Assembly: GCA_021772935.1 (NCBI GenBank)
Contig: JAJFLA010000049.1
Location: 124,001-188,000, forward strand
Direction: 5' to 3'
DNA from: Gammaproteobacteria bacterium
Lineage (GTDB): Bacteria > Pseudomonadota > Gammaproteobacteria > Xanthomonadales > SZUA-36
Length of the DNA stretch: 64,000 nt
The translations under genes were made by a program, and so were the position numbers. Positions 16,976-26,285 of this stretch are shown here, piece after piece (within the stretch, counting starts at the first letter, position 1; the number at the start of each line of letters is the position of its first letter). Below the pieces are notes generated by a model. That model made no database searches, had not been told where the DNA came from, and was given only the letters and a program-made list of their open reading frames with translations.

Positions 16976-18634
16976 ATGAAATCATTCAATAAATGGATAG
17001 CGGATGGTACCCCCTGGGTATGGTTGAACGCCGCAGCGGTCAGTGCCAGTGTTTTGTTGGTTGTTGGTTTGTTATTACTGATAGGTGTTCGCGGTTTTAC
17101 ACATTTTTGGCCGCTGGAGATACAGGAAATTGTTTATTTGCAGGATAACGGGGAAGAAGTGGTTATTGCTGGTCAGATCCGTGAAGAAGAAAACGTAACA
17201 GCACAGCGGCTGCGTGAATCTGGTCTGGAAGTTGATGAAAACAAACAATTTGTGACCCGCTATCTGCTAAAAATTGGTAACCGTGATATTGGTGGTCAGG
17301 ATTTTCGCTGGATACTCGAGCCATCCATCCAGTCTATTAAAAAACCGCATAGCATGACCGTGTTTGAACGCGAGGAATGGGGGGTATTTATCGGCAGGTT
17401 GATTGCAGTTCGTGAAGCCGGTCAATTGCTCGGTAATGCAGATACCTGGGTAGATTTTCAGCAAAGACTTGAGCGCGCCAATGAACTGCGTGATGAAATC
17501 AATAAGTTGAAAAAAGGTAGCATTGGCACTGTCAACTACCGTCTTGAACGCTTGCGACTGAGGCAACGCAGTCTTGAGATCAAAGGCAAGCTTGCCCCGG
17601 TGAGTCTCGGTGACATAGAAACTGAACGTGAAGCATTGAAGGCAGAATACAAAGGGCTGGAAGAAGCGTTGGCACGTTTATATGCGAAATTGCAACGTGA
17701 TGCAGTTGTCGTGACCACCGCAGCTGGACAGGAACTCGAGTTACCGATGTCATCCATCGTTGCTGCGCATCGTCCCAACCAGATGGGTTTGATCGGGAAA
17801 ATTGGGCATTTCTTCCACAATATTTGGAAATTTGTTGCTGATGATCCGCGTGAGGCCAATACCGAAGGCGGTATATTTCCGGCCATATTCGGCACCGTGC
17901 TTATGGTCTTGTTAATGAGTGTGTTTGTAACGCCACTGGGTGTTGTTGCTGCGGTTTACCTGAAGGAGTATGCGCGCCAGGGATTATTTACACGGTTTAT
18001 TCGTATTGCTGTCAATAACCTTGCTGGTGTGCCATCGATTGTTTATGGCGTATTCGGGCTGGGTTTTTTTGTCTACACACTAGGTGGCAGTCTGGACCGC
18101 TTGTTTTTTCCGGAAGCTTTGCCAGCACCAACTTTTGGTACCGGTGGTCTGTTCTGGGCTTCGCTGACATTGGCTTTACTTACTTTGCCGGTGGTCATCG
18201 TATCGACCGAAGAGGGGCTTTCTCGAATACCTCGCAGTATTCGAGAGGGTAGCCTTGCTTTGGGCGCAACTCAATGGGAAACGCTGTGGCGAACGGTTTT
18301 ACCGATGGCCTCACCTGGCATCATGACTGGCCTGATCCTGGCAGTGGCAAGGGCAGCAGGTGAGGTTGCACCATTGATGTTGGTTGGTGTGGTCAAGCTG
18401 GCACCAGCCTTACCACTGGATGGTAACGCTCCGTTCCTGCACCTGGACAGAAAATTCATGCACCTTGGTTTTCATATTTATGATGTTGGTTTTCAAAGCC
18501 CGAATGTTGAAGCCGCAAGACCCCTGGTCTATGCAACCGCACTATTATTAGTCGTTGTCATTGTGCTTTTGAACCTGGTTGCTATCCAGGTACGCAACCG
18601 ATTGAGCGAAAAATACCGTGGATTGGAATCATGA
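16976..18634 (+). CDS. pstA: Phosphate ABC transporter permease PstA (long form)
   Basis: 552 residues from ATG 16976, 10 bp after the pstC stop; the frame is open further upstream but that would overlap pstC. N-terminal TM, a periplasmic/coiled-coil insert to about residue 290 ([19 protein letters not shown]-like), then the permease core with [20 protein letters not shown] and [19 protein letters not shown]. Like PstC it is much longer than the E. coli protein. It overlaps pstB by ATGA. Confidence 0.93.
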   Translation: MKSFNKWIADGTPWVWLNAAAVSASVLLVVGLLLLIGVRGFTHFWPLEIQEIVYLQDNGEEVVIAGQIREEENVTAQRLRESGLEVDENKQFVTRYLLKIGNRDIGGQDFRWILEPSIQSIKKPHSMTVFEREEWGVFIGRLIAVREAGQLLGNADTWVDFQQRLERANELRDEINKLKKGSIGTVNYRLERLRLRQRSLEIKGKLAPVSLGDIETEREALKAEYKGLEEALARLYAKLQRDAVVVTTAAGQELELPMSSIVAAHRPNQMGLIGKIGHFFHNIWKFVADDPREANTEGGIFPAIFGTVLMVLLMSVFVTPLGVVAAVYLKEYARQGLFTRFIRIAVNNLAGVPSIVYGVFGLGFFVYTLGGSLDRLFFPEALPAPTFGTGGLFWASLTLALLTLPVVIVSTEEGLSRIPRSIREGSLALGATQWETLWRTVLPMASPGIMTGLILAVARAAGEVAPLMLVGVVKLAPALPLDGNAPFLHLDRKFMHLGFHIYDVGFQSPNVEAARPLVYATALLLVVVIVLLNLVAIQVRNRLSEKYRGLES

Positions 18635-19440
18635 CTCAAAAAAACAAGATACAAGCTGGCGCAGTGCAACGAGTGCCGAACTTACATCCCACCGCAGTAA
18701 CGATTAACGATCTGGATCTTTACTATGGTAAAACGCAAGCATTGCAGCAGATTAACCTGAATATTCCTGCGAGTCAGGTAACCGCCTTTATCGGTCCAAG
18801 TGGTTGTGGTAAATCTACATTATTGCGATGTTTTAACCGTCTCAATGACCTGATAGATAGTTGCCGGATTAACGGTGAAATATTGCTCGACGGTCGTGAT
18901 ATTTATGCTGAGAATATCGATGTCGCCGAGTTGCGCAGAGAGGTCGGTATTGTTTTCCAGAAACCAAACCCGTTTCCCAAGTCTATTTATGAAAATGTGG
19001 CTTATGGTTTACGTATTCAGGGCATCAACAAACGCCGTCAACTTGATGAATCGGTCGAGTGGGCCTTAAAAGGTGCGGCCTTGTGGGATGAAGTAAAAAA
19101 CCGCCTGAATGAATCTGCGTTCAGCTTGTCTGGTGGTCAGCAACAGCGCCTGGTTATTGCCCGTGCGATCGCGGTACAACCAAAATTTATCTTGCTTGAT
19201 GAACCCTGCTCAGCGCTTGATCCTATTTCAACCCTGAAGGTAGAAGAATTGATTTCAGAGTTGAAATCACAATATACGATTATTATGGTCACCCATAATA
19301 TGCAACAGGCTGCACGGGTTTCTGACTATACTGCTTTTATGTATATGGGCGAGCTGATCGAATTTGGCACGACCGATCAGGTATTTACCAATCCACGCCT
19401 GAAAAAGACCGAGGAATACATCACAGGCCGTTATGGTTGA
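18631..19440 (+). CDS. pstB: Phosphate ABC transporter ATPase PstB
   Basis: 269 residues. Walker [10 protein letters not shown], PstB-specific FNRLNDLI, Q-loop [21 protein letters not shown], signature [14 protein letters not shown], Walker [17 protein letters not shown]-loop MVTHNMQQA. It powers phosphate import and, with PhoU, takes part in phosphate signalling to PhoR. Start overlaps pstA (ATGA). Confidence 0.96.
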   Translation: MTQKNKIQAGAVQRVPNLHPTAVTINDLDLYYGKTQALQQINLNIPASQVTAFIGPSGCGKSTLLRCFNRLNDLIDSCRINGEILLDGRDIYAENIDVAELRREVGIVFQKPNPFPKSIYENVAYGLRIQGINKRRQLDESVEWALKGAALWDEVKNRLNESAFSLSGGQQQRLVIARAIAVQPKFILLDEPCSALDPISTLKVEELISELKSQYTIIMVTHNMQQAARVSDYTAFMYMGELIEFGTTDQVFTNPRLKKTEEYITGRYG

Positions 19441-19470
19441 TGGCCAGGTGCATTACACTAGGAGGCCTTT

Positions 19471-20199
19471 ATGAGTGATCTACACCTTGGCCAGCACATT
19501 TCCCGCCAGTTCAACGAAGAACTGGAAGATGTTCGCAGTAAAGTGCTGCATATGGGAGGCATTGTTGAAGAGCAACTGGCCAATGCGCTGCGGGTGCTGG
19601 TAAACGATGAGTCTGAGCTGGCTCGTATTGTCATCGATGCGGATGCCATTGTTAATTCGCTTGAAGTAGAGATTGATGAGGAATGCACCCGGATCGTAGC
19701 CCGGCGTCAGCCTGCCGCGACAGATTTACGTCTCGTCATGACGGTGAGCAAGACTATTAATGAACTGGAGCGTATTGGTGATGAGGCCAAACGGGTAGCT
19801 AAAATGTCCCGAAAAGATATGGACGGCGTGCTTCAGGATGACGTGCGTGTTGAACTGGCGCACATGGGTGAGTTGGTGCGTGAGATGTTACGTCAGGTGC
19901 TGGATGCTTTTGCACGTACTGATGTGGATACGGCTGTGCTGGTGGTCAAAGCGGACGCAAAAGTTGATAAAAGGTATAAAAAAATCATCAAGCAGCTTAT
20001 CGACCGAATGCGTGATGAGCCGGATGCAGTACCTGCTGTGATGAAGATTATGTGGGCGGTACGTTCACTGGAGCGTCTTGGTGATCGTTGCCAGAATATT
20101 GCTGAACATATTATTTACATGGTGTTGGGTACCGATATCCGTCACATCAAGCTGGATGATGTACTGGCTGAAATTGAGGCACAATCTGAACTGGAGTAA
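19471..20199 (+). CDS. phoU: Phosphate signalling regulator PhoU
   Basis: 242 residues, all helical, with two copies of the PhoU repeat: MGGIVEEQLANALRVLVNDE...DADAIVNSLEVEIDEEC and MGELVREMLRQVLDAFARTD...KADAKVDKRYKKIIKQL. It connects the Pst transporter to PhoR, keeping the kinase quiet when phosphate is plentiful. AGGAGG lies just before the ATG. Last gene of the pst operon, converging on the TrmB-like gene with only 21 bp between. Confidence 0.94.
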   Translation: MSDLHLGQHISRQFNEELEDVRSKVLHMGGIVEEQLANALRVLVNDESELARIVIDADAIVNSLEVEIDEECTRIVARRQPAATDLRLVMTVSKTINELERIGDEAKRVAKMSRKDMDGVLQDDVRVELAHMGELVREMLRQVLDAFARTDVDTAVLVVKADAKVDKRYKKIIKQLIDRMRDEPDAVPAVMKIMWAVRSLERLGDRCQNIAEHIIYMVLGTDIRHIKLDDVLAEIEAQSELE

Positions 20200-20220
20200 A
20201 GACGGGTTCCCAGGTCAAAA

Positions 20221-21114
20221 TTACCCACTCAGGATATTATCCAGTCTCTTTTTGTGCGGGACGGCGCTTTGTAGCAAAATTTCCATATCTTGCTGATTTA
20301 GAACGGTATTTAATAGAAACACATCTTGTTCTTTCATCAGTTTTTTAAGCTCTTCTGGTAGTTCTATTGTATCGGCTAAGTGTTTTAGTTTGTGGAAAAA
20401 GTGTTCTCGACTCAAGCCAACGTGAAGCACACAAGCGAGGTACAGGTCTTTGCTCCACATGGCTTGAATAACTTCGCTTAAATCACTATTAAACAGACAT
20501 ACAAGACTCTTTTTTCCATCAATGACCAGGTTAAGTTGCTCGGTTTTCCACAATTTTATCGCTCTGCCAGAGTGGAATGTTTTTACTTCATCGGCACCTT
20601 CTAAAGTACTTTCGTCATAAGACTGCAAGCAAACACTGACTCCACGCTTGATTGCTGCGGTTAAGTGGTCTTTTAAACAAGTCAGGATGGTTGGAAAGGC
20701 ATCAATAACAATCGCGAGCTGAGCGGAATCGATTGCGGTCTTGGCATACTGAATGGCCAGGGCTGCATTATCTATACGGTAGAAGCCCTCTTCGCTTTCT
20801 TTATAGCGGTTTTCATTGAGCAATTTTGAGGCTAAGGAACGCCTCTCCTGAAAAGCTGTATTTAATGAGGTCAGGAAAATTTCAGGCTCAACCGCGTGAC
20901 AGAGTTCTTTAGATGTTTTCTGGATCAGGACACCACCTAGCTCCGCTAATACCCGTACTGATTTATAAACATTTGCGGTGGCTTTATTGAGTAACTTGGC
21001 CAAGCGATAGGCAGTTACACCATCGGTGTGCAGCAAGAGCTCACAGTACACCTCAGCTTCAAGTGCATTCAAGCCAAGGTTTCTAAGTGTCTCAAGCAAC
21101 TGTTGTGAAATCAT
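20221..21114 (-). CDS. TrmB-family transcriptional regulator
   Basis: 297 residues from ATG 21114. An N-terminal winged helix (LLETLRNLGLNALEAEVYCELL; VTAYRLAKLLNKATANVYKSVRVL) matches the TrmB family, followed by a phospholipase-D-like effector domain (IQYAKTAIDSAQLAIVIDAF; IKLWKTEQLNLVIDGKKSLVCLF). The frame stays open to 21171, which would add NRT repeats encoded by a 9-bp tandem repeat; the ATG at 21114 has AGGA at proper spacing supplied by that repeat. The gene is divergent from the multicopper oxidase operon, so it is the natural candidate for its regulator. Looks AT-richer than the pst genes. Confidence 0.8.
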   Translation of the reverse strand: MISQQLLETLRNLGLNALEAEVYCELLLHTDGVTAYRLAKLLNKATANVYKSVRVLAELGGVLIQKTSKELCHAVEPEIFLTSLNTAFQERRSLASKLLNENRYKESEEGFYRIDNAALAIQYAKTAIDSAQLAIVIDAFPTILTCLKDHLTAAIKRGVSVCLQSYDESTLEGADEVKTFHSGRAIKLWKTEQLNLVIDGKKSLVCLFNSDLSEVIQAMWSKDLYLACVLHVGLSREHFFHKLKHLADTIELPEELKKLMKEQDVFLLNTVLNQQDMEILLQSAVPHKKRLDNILSG

Positions 21115-21149
21115 GTTTGTCCTGTTTGTCCTGTTTGTCCTGTTTGCCT
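21114..21149. repeat. 9-bp tandem repeat over the regulator's ribosome-binding region
   Basis: Three perfect copies of TGTTTGTCC (21114-21140) and a fourth degenerate one (21141-21149). On the minus strand each unit carries AGGACAAA, and the last copy provides AGGA before the ATG at 21114. Because the unit is 9 bp, copy-number change keeps the upstream frame but alters how many Shine-Dalgarno-like sites precede the start. Confidence 0.85.
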
Positions 21150-21171
21150 GGTTGAAGTTTGTTCGATGCAC

Positions 21172-21558
21172 CGATGCAATAATCGGTTACAAGCCTCGAA
21201 GTATAAGGCGATTATATACGCAGCGCTCATGGAATATGCCTTGGTGGGTCATACAGTGCCATTGTGTGACATTAACTGCCATAACCCGCTATTAGCATAC
21301 AGATCAACCGTGAACAGTTGATGAACCGGAAGGTGTGAACTAGTCTCATTTGCATCTGGGTTTTCCAAATCATTTAGTTTTCTCATGATCTGGTTTCTCA
21401 TGACCTGGTTTTATCGTGCATTTAATAGTAGTAAAAAACGCAAAAAACTAAAGTGATATGACTTGGGGTAGGGATTCAGTTGAACATTATTTCTACTCTC
21501 ATATTGTAACTATTTTCAAATTAAAAATACTCAATAATCGAGTTTGTTTGGAGGGAAT
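21172..21558. promoter_or_regulatory. Divergent intergenic region, TrmB-like gene / multicopper oxidase operon
   Basis: 387 bp without a gene, AT-rich toward the oxidase. It holds a 15-bp tandem direct repeat (next entry) and AT-rich stretches that could be promoters, but no clear -35/-10 pair was fixed by eye. GGAGGG lies immediately before the oxidase ATG. Confidence 0.5.
21381..21410. repeat. 15-bp tandem direct repeat, candidate operator
   Basis: TCTCATGATCTGGTT (21381-21395) is followed at once by TCTCATGACCTGGTT (21396-21410), one mismatch. It lies about 150 bp upstream of the multicopper oxidase start and may bind the adjacent TrmB-like regulator or another activator. Confidence 0.5.
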
Positions 21559-23319
21559 ATGAAGAGACGCAAAGTATTGAAAATGGGGGCTCTGCTAACG
21601 GTACCTGCTGTTTTTGGTGGTGCCAAAGTAGCTAATGCCCAGCTATGTCGGCCAACGAGTTACAGAAGTCTTGAAAGTGAGCCGGATAGCCCACCGGTAA
21701 CGGCTTACACCGAGCCATTGTTTATTCCCCCCAAGTTACATGATGTGGGTGTCGGTGCACTGAATCCGCCGATCGATCCAAACAGACATCAGCGTTACGA
21801 TGAATTTGAAGCTGAGAAATTTTATGAGCAGCACATCGTAGAAGGTGTATGGAATTACCACTCCGATCTGTCTGCACTAGCTCCCGCACAAGCAGGGGCT
21901 CCAGCGGGTGCGGGCTCAATTGCATGGATGTACAGTGGCAGCATTACTGGACAAGCGACAACACCGGGACCAACTCTGGTCGCCCGTTATGGTGAGCCGG
22001 CGTTTGTTCGTCGCCACAACGATTTGCCCTTATCCGAAGATGTTGTGATGCCGATTGGTTATCCGGCAATTTCCACCCATTTGCATAATGCACATACGGC
22101 ATCTGAAAGTGATGGTTACCCGATGGATTTTGCCACCCCGGGGGAGTTCTGGGAGCACCATTACGCGATGTATTACGCCCGTAATGATTCAAATGAGGCA
22201 TTGGCCAGCTTGTGGTATCACGATCACATGATCGATTTTACCGCGACCAATGTTTACGCCGGCTTATCGGGCATGGCAATTTTTTACGATGATATTGATT
22301 CAGGTGATGAAACAGACCCGAATCCCCAAGCACTAAATCTGCCCGGTAATATGCAATTTGGAGATGATGGAGCAGGTAACTCACTTGGTTTTGATATCTC
22401 AATGATTTTACATGACGTGCGCTTTACTGCCGACGGTAACCCGACCTACAACGTATTTGATACCGATGGTCATCTGGGTGATCTAATAACGGTTAATCGT
22501 AAGGTTCAGCCGTTCATGAACGTCAAGCGGCGGAAATATCGTTTCCGGATTTATGACGGTGGCCCGTCACGATTCTATGAACTTGGCTTGTACAAGACTT
22601 CTGATCGGGACACACCAGTGAGCTTCGACATCATTGCGAATGACGGCAACCTGTTGGAAGAGCCTTTCTCAGGCGCAACCAGTGTCATCATCGGGCCCGC
22701 TAATCGCAACGATATTATCGTTGATTTTTCACAGTTCAATGCAGGGGATGAAGTAGAGATACTGAACCTGATGGAACAGGTTAACGGTCAAGGCCCAACC
22801 GGCAGGCGCCTGACGGGTAATGACCGGATGAAAGTTCTTCAGTTCAGAGTAGAGGAAATGGGGTCTGGTGAAGTAGATGCCAGTCAAATTCCGGCAGCAT
22901 TACGACCGTTGCCATCCATTCCACCACAAGAGGTGCTGGATACGCTGGTACATCGCGAATGGGTATTTGACCACGATATGGGTTTGTGGACGGTCAATGG
23001 TCAATTTATGGATCCGTCGGTTGTTTCTGCTGCACCTAAACAGGGTACGGCTGAGGTCTGGACATTCCGCAATGCTGGCAGTTCATGGGCGCATCCATGT
23101 CATGTGCATTTTGAAGAGTGCCAGGTGCTTGAGTGGAACGGAAAGAAACCAACCGGTGTTCTTAAATCCAGAAAAGACGTGATGACGCTGGGTCCAAATG
23201 ATGTGGTCAAAGTGTTCTACCGCTTTGATGATTTTGTTGGACGTTACGTTATTCACTGTCATAACAATGTGCACGAAGACAATGCCATGATGTTGCGTTG
23301 GGATATCACCCCAGGCTAG
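21559..23319 (+). CDS. Tat-exported multicopper oxidase
   Basis: 586 residues from ATG 21559 with GGAGGG just upstream. The leader MKRRKVLKMG...GGAKVANA has the twin-arginine motif and an ANA cleavage site, so the folded copper enzyme would be exported by Tat. All four copper motifs are present: THLHNAHTASESDG, WYHDHMID, HPCHVHFEECQVL and HCHNNVHEDNAMM, giving the T1 His-Cys-His-Met set and the trinuclear centre. Sequence style is nearest the CotA/bilirubin-oxidase-like three-domain oxidases. Substrate could be Cu(I), Mn(II), phenolics or another reductant. It heads a three-gene unit with a Sco-like and an unknown secreted protein. Confidence 0.92.
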   Translation: MKRRKVLKMGALLTVPAVFGGAKVANAQLCRPTSYRSLESEPDSPPVTAYTEPLFIPPKLHDVGVGALNPPIDPNRHQRYDEFEAEKFYEQHIVEGVWNYHSDLSALAPAQAGAPAGAGSIAWMYSGSITGQATTPGPTLVARYGEPAFVRRHNDLPLSEDVVMPIGYPAISTHLHNAHTASESDGYPMDFATPGEFWEHHYAMYYARNDSNEALASLWYHDHMIDFTATNVYAGLSGMAIFYDDIDSGDETDPNPQALNLPGNMQFGDDGAGNSLGFDISMILHDVRFTADGNPTYNVFDTDGHLGDLITVNRKVQPFMNVKRRKYRFRIYDGGPSRFYELGLYKTSDRDTPVSFDIIANDGNLLEEPFSGATSVIIGPANRNDIIVDFSQFNAGDEVEILNLMEQVNGQGPTGRRLTGNDRMKVLQFRVEEMGSGEVDASQIPAALRPLPSIPPQEVLDTLVHREWVFDHDMGLWTVNGQFMDPSVVSAAPKQGTAEVWTFRNAGSSWAHPCHVHFEECQVLEWNGKKPTGVLKSRKDVMTLGPNDVVKVFYRFDDFVGRYVIHCHNNVHEDNAMMLRWDITPG

Positions 23320-23364
23320 TGAAGGCAATGATAAACAAATAAGTGAATTGTTAGGAGAAACCTT

Positions 23365-23994
23365 ATGAAAGACAGAAGAAAACTTCTTGCTTCACTAGCT
23401 GTTGCACTGCCAGCCATGGCCGTTGCGAGTGCTAGAGCAAGTTCCGCACCTGAAAATAAAAGTGCTTTTAAAGCGTGTCCTCGTGGGATTACAGGACCGA
23501 CAGTCGATCGTTTCCCACAAGCGGTTGTAACAGACCAAAATAAGCAAAAAGCATGGTTTTATGAAGAATTAATCCATGACAAGCTGGTCTTGGTCAACTT
23601 CACATCAGTTAGTGGTGAAAAGCATTATCCAATCATCAGTAATATGGTAAAAGTTCAAAACATGATTGGTGACCGGTTGGGTAAAGATGTTTTTATCTAC
23701 ACGATTTCAACTGATCCACATCACGATACGCCTGAAAGCCTGAAGGAACTTGCTGATGCGCATGGCGCAAAGTGGCAATTCCTGACCGGTGAGCCAGAAG
23801 ATGTTCGAGCCATATTGGGTGGCTTTGGCATTCGCGGCAGCATCAATGGATTATCCTGGGTGGGCAATGAAAAAACAGGTAGATGGATGACTAAAGCCAG
23901 TCGTCAGCATCCTCTGTATATTGCTGAAGCCGTTGCACGATTAAGTACGGGTAAACACCATAAACCGTTCTTAGTCGACATGCATAGCGTGTGA
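23365..23994 (+). CDS. Sco-like thioredoxin-fold protein lacking the copper ligands
   Basis: 209 residues with an export signal that looks Tat-like (KDRRKLLASLAVALPAMAVASARA). The thioredoxin/Sco fold is clear: WFYEELIHDKLVLVNF, NMVKVQNMIGDRLGKDVFIYTISTDPHHDTPESLKELA, WQFLTGEPEDV. Where Sco proteins have CxxxCP, this one has SGEKHYP, and the later conserved histidine region reads GSINGLSWVGNE, so both cysteines and the histidine are gone. It cannot bind copper as Sco does or act as a thiol reductase. It lies 45 bp after the multicopper oxidase and just before the 723-aa protein, so it may be a structural partner or chaperone. Confidence 0.85.
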   Translation: MKDRRKLLASLAVALPAMAVASARASSAPENKSAFKACPRGITGPTVDRFPQAVVTDQNKQKAWFYEELIHDKLVLVNFTSVSGEKHYPIISNMVKVQNMIGDRLGKDVFIYTISTDPHHDTPESLKELADAHGAKWQFLTGEPEDVRAILGGFGIRGSINGLSWVGNEKTGRWMTKASRQHPLYIAEAVARLSTGKHHKPFLVDMHSV

Positions 23995-24008
23995 GGGGAG
24001 AAATAGAA

Positions 24009-26180
24009 ATGAAATTTATTAATACAAGAGCATTGGCAGTAACCCTGGCGACGGCCTCACTCGCCGTTTCAGGGTCAGTGCAAGCATTGCCCGATAGCCC
24101 AACACATACACACGTTGACCCTATTGGTGTGGGTGCTTGCGAACTGGTAACTGATAACTGGTTGCCACCTCTCGGTGCGAATCCGGGTAGCATTCCCGGT
24201 TGGCTTGGACACCCTTGTGCACAGCCTCGGCCCAACCATGGCGGCTTCTTTGGTTCCATGCAAACAACGGTGGGTGACACAACCTTTGTGGTAACACCAG
24301 AGGGCCAGTTTGACCCGGTATCACCTTTTGATCAGCCACCAGGGACTAATTTTATCAATACGGTTAACCATAACCTGGTTGACTTTAATGGTGATGAAAT
24401 GCCGAATACCCAGCCCTCCGCGCTAGGTAGTAGTGAGTATATGCTGCACGATGGTCCGGTCACCAGGATACCTATTAATCCGACCAACCCGGCACAGGAT
24501 CTGGATTCAATAATTGATGCCTTAGAGCTGGCAGCGACAGGTGAGAAGTCCAAGAAGTCCAAGAAGTCCAAGGATATTAAAGTCAAAGCCAAATATATTG
24601 ATTTTGCGATCAATATCCTCGAAGGCAACCCCATCAAGGACCGTGCTTACAGTGGGTTCCCGATGCTGCATTACAATGGCCCCAACAAATGGGCCGAAGT
24701 CCAACCGATTTACGATGAAGAGGGTGTGAAAATCGGCGGTAACCTGGATGTTGATATGATCTATTTTGATCAACACATCGAGGCCAATGTTGCTTTGATT
24801 GATCCGTCCCTGGTCCAGGATGTTCCTTGGACAATTACGTACCGTGTCAACATTCTAAGTGGTGGTCTTGAAGATTTCTCACCCATGGTGATGAATTTTG
24901 ACAGAACACCTGCAGATACGGTTGGGCCGATGCATGCATCTATGGATCAGTCATATTTTCCGATGCTAGAGGAAGGTAACGAGTACACGGTGAAAATTAA
25001 GGAAACCCTGGGTAAATACTACAACCTGACTTACACCTGGGGTTGGCGTATTCACCCTCCGCGTGTTCAGGTGACGGAAAATGCGACCAAAATGGCGGGT
25101 GGTAAGACATTGCTAGCACACGAAGTTGATGTTTTTGGTGCAGACCCTATGGGTAGCGAAGCCAATAAATTGGCGGCAATTGCAAAAATTGGTGACCTGT
25201 CTCCAGCCAAACGCATGTGGAATCTCTTTCATGAATTACGTGGGCCTGCGGCTGGCAACAGCGGCAAGTACAAAGACTTGAAGGTAGATCCGACTGAACT
25301 TGCTGCGATTAGTGCAGACCTGCGTGCGGCTTATCTCGATTGGATGGATCGCACCAAGTTGCCCGCAGGTGTCGTAGCTGATCCAAATGCCACCATCACA
25401 TTATTGTATGTCAATAACACAATTTACGGCAGTCGCCAGGGTATTACAGGTACTGGCGTCAGTGGTGATGACAGTGGTCAGGGTCCAGCGGCATTCAAGG
25501 GTGTTTGTAATGGTTGTGCCCATGATTGGAATATTCGTCCTTACGTCTACAACGTCACTTTATATAATGGAGATAATTTCCCTCATGGTTATATGAATGT
25601 TGACTTTGGTGGCTCTCGAGGCTGGGAAAATCAATTTCAGGACACTGATCCAACCACTGCCTTGGCAGCACACGATCATACTGAGCCAACGGTGATCGAG
25701 GGCAGCTACTTTACTATCGTTGATGATGTTTTATTGGATACTACGCCCAACCTTGGCAAACAGGCTTTGAGGAATGTACCCGGCACGATCAACGGCGGCG
25801 GTGGCGTCGACCAGATATTTGGTGATGATGTTGACTACGGTATACATGAGTTGATATCAAACGACAGGGTCTTCCCGATGAATTCTGGTGGTTCTGAAGA
25901 GTTTCTTGAGCCAACTCCGCGTGAATTGAATGCCGACGGCACTATCAATGATAATGCTGAGCAACAATTTGGGTCAGGTTGTTTCTTCACTTTTGGCAGG
26001 CAACACTCATGGCCAAACGCAGGTGGTCCCTGGGGTGGGATTATGGTGCCGCCGGTTACCGGAGGTGTGCCTGGAACGCACAAGGTGGAAATTACCTATA
26101 ACTTTGAACCCAGCAGAAGATTGAAAATTTATCAATTCGATCCTTTGCATCATGATGTTGCCGTTTACTCACTTCACTGA
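24009..26180 (+). CDS. Large secreted protein of unknown family, oxidase operon
   Basis: 723 residues from ATG 24009 (GGGGAG upstream; a GTG at 23991 in frame is less likely). A Sec-type signal (MKFINTRALAVTLATASLAVSGSVQA) is followed by a long sequence with no family I recognise. Visible features: a His-rich N-terminus (SPTHTHVDP), a KSK triplet repeat near residues 180-188, TWGWRIHPPRVQV, CNGCAHDW (CxxC without heme His), AAHDHTEPTVIEGSYF, FTFGRQHSWPNAGGPWGG and a C-terminal FDPLHHDVAVYSLH. The scattered His/Asp and beta-rich character could suit a periplasmic metal-binding or substrate-binding protein. Its place after an oxidase and a ligand-less Sco suggests it works with them. Confidence 0.8.
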   Translation: MKFINTRALAVTLATASLAVSGSVQALPDSPTHTHVDPIGVGACELVTDNWLPPLGANPGSIPGWLGHPCAQPRPNHGGFFGSMQTTVGDTTFVVTPEGQFDPVSPFDQPPGTNFINTVNHNLVDFNGDEMPNTQPSALGSSEYMLHDGPVTRIPINPTNPAQDLDSIIDALELAATGEKSKKSKKSKDIKVKAKYIDFAINILEGNPIKDRAYSGFPMLHYNGPNKWAEVQPIYDEEGVKIGGNLDVDMIYFDQHIEANVALIDPSLVQDVPWTITYRVNILSGGLEDFSPMVMNFDRTPADTVGPMHASMDQSYFPMLEEGNEYTVKIKETLGKYYNLTYTWGWRIHPPRVQVTENATKMAGGKTLLAHEVDVFGADPMGSEANKLAAIAKIGDLSPAKRMWNLFHELRGPAAGNSGKYKDLKVDPTELAAISADLRAAYLDWMDRTKLPAGVVADPNATITLLYVNNTIYGSRQGITGTGVSGDDSGQGPAAFKGVCNGCAHDWNIRPYVYNVTLYNGDNFPHGYMNVDFGGSRGWENQFQDTDPTTALAAHDHTEPTVIEGSYFTIVDDVLLDTTPNLGKQALRNVPGTINGGGGVDQIFGDDVDYGIHELISNDRVFPMNSGGSEEFLEPTPRELNADGTINDNAEQQFGSGCFFTFGRQHSWPNAGGPWGGIMVPPVTGGVPGTHKVEITYNFEPSRRLKIYQFDPLHHDVAVYSLH
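24546..24572 (+). repeat. In-frame 9-bp tandem repeat (KSK x3) in the unknown secreted protein
   Basis: Three perfect copies of AAGTCCAAG encode KSK-KSK-KSK, a strongly basic linker between two parts of the protein. Copy-number change would be in frame. Confidence 0.85.
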
Positions 26181-26197
26181 GTTTCAGCAAAGCTTTC

Positions 26198-26227
26198 AGA
26201 TGCCACATCGGTTTCGATGTGGCATCT
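26198..26227 (+). terminator. Strong hairpin terminator after the oxidase operon
   Basis: AGATGCCACATCG and CGATGTGGCATCT pair perfectly over 13 bp around a GTTT loop, followed by TTGCTTGT. It lies 17 bp after the stop of the 723-aa protein and separates the oxidase operon from cusBA. Confidence 0.75.
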
Positions 26228-26247
26228 TTGCTTGTAACCATATTTAT

Positions 26248-26265
26248 TACTATGTAAATATAGTA
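26248..26265. promoter_or_regulatory. Palindrome upstream of the cusB-like gene
   Basis: TACTAT and ATAGTA arms separated by 6 nt, ending 20 bp before the cusB-like ATG. A possible metal-regulator operator or AT-rich promoter element; it does not match the E. coli CusR or CueR site. Confidence 0.35.
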
Positions 26266-26285
26266 CTAGGCACGCACAGTGAGTC

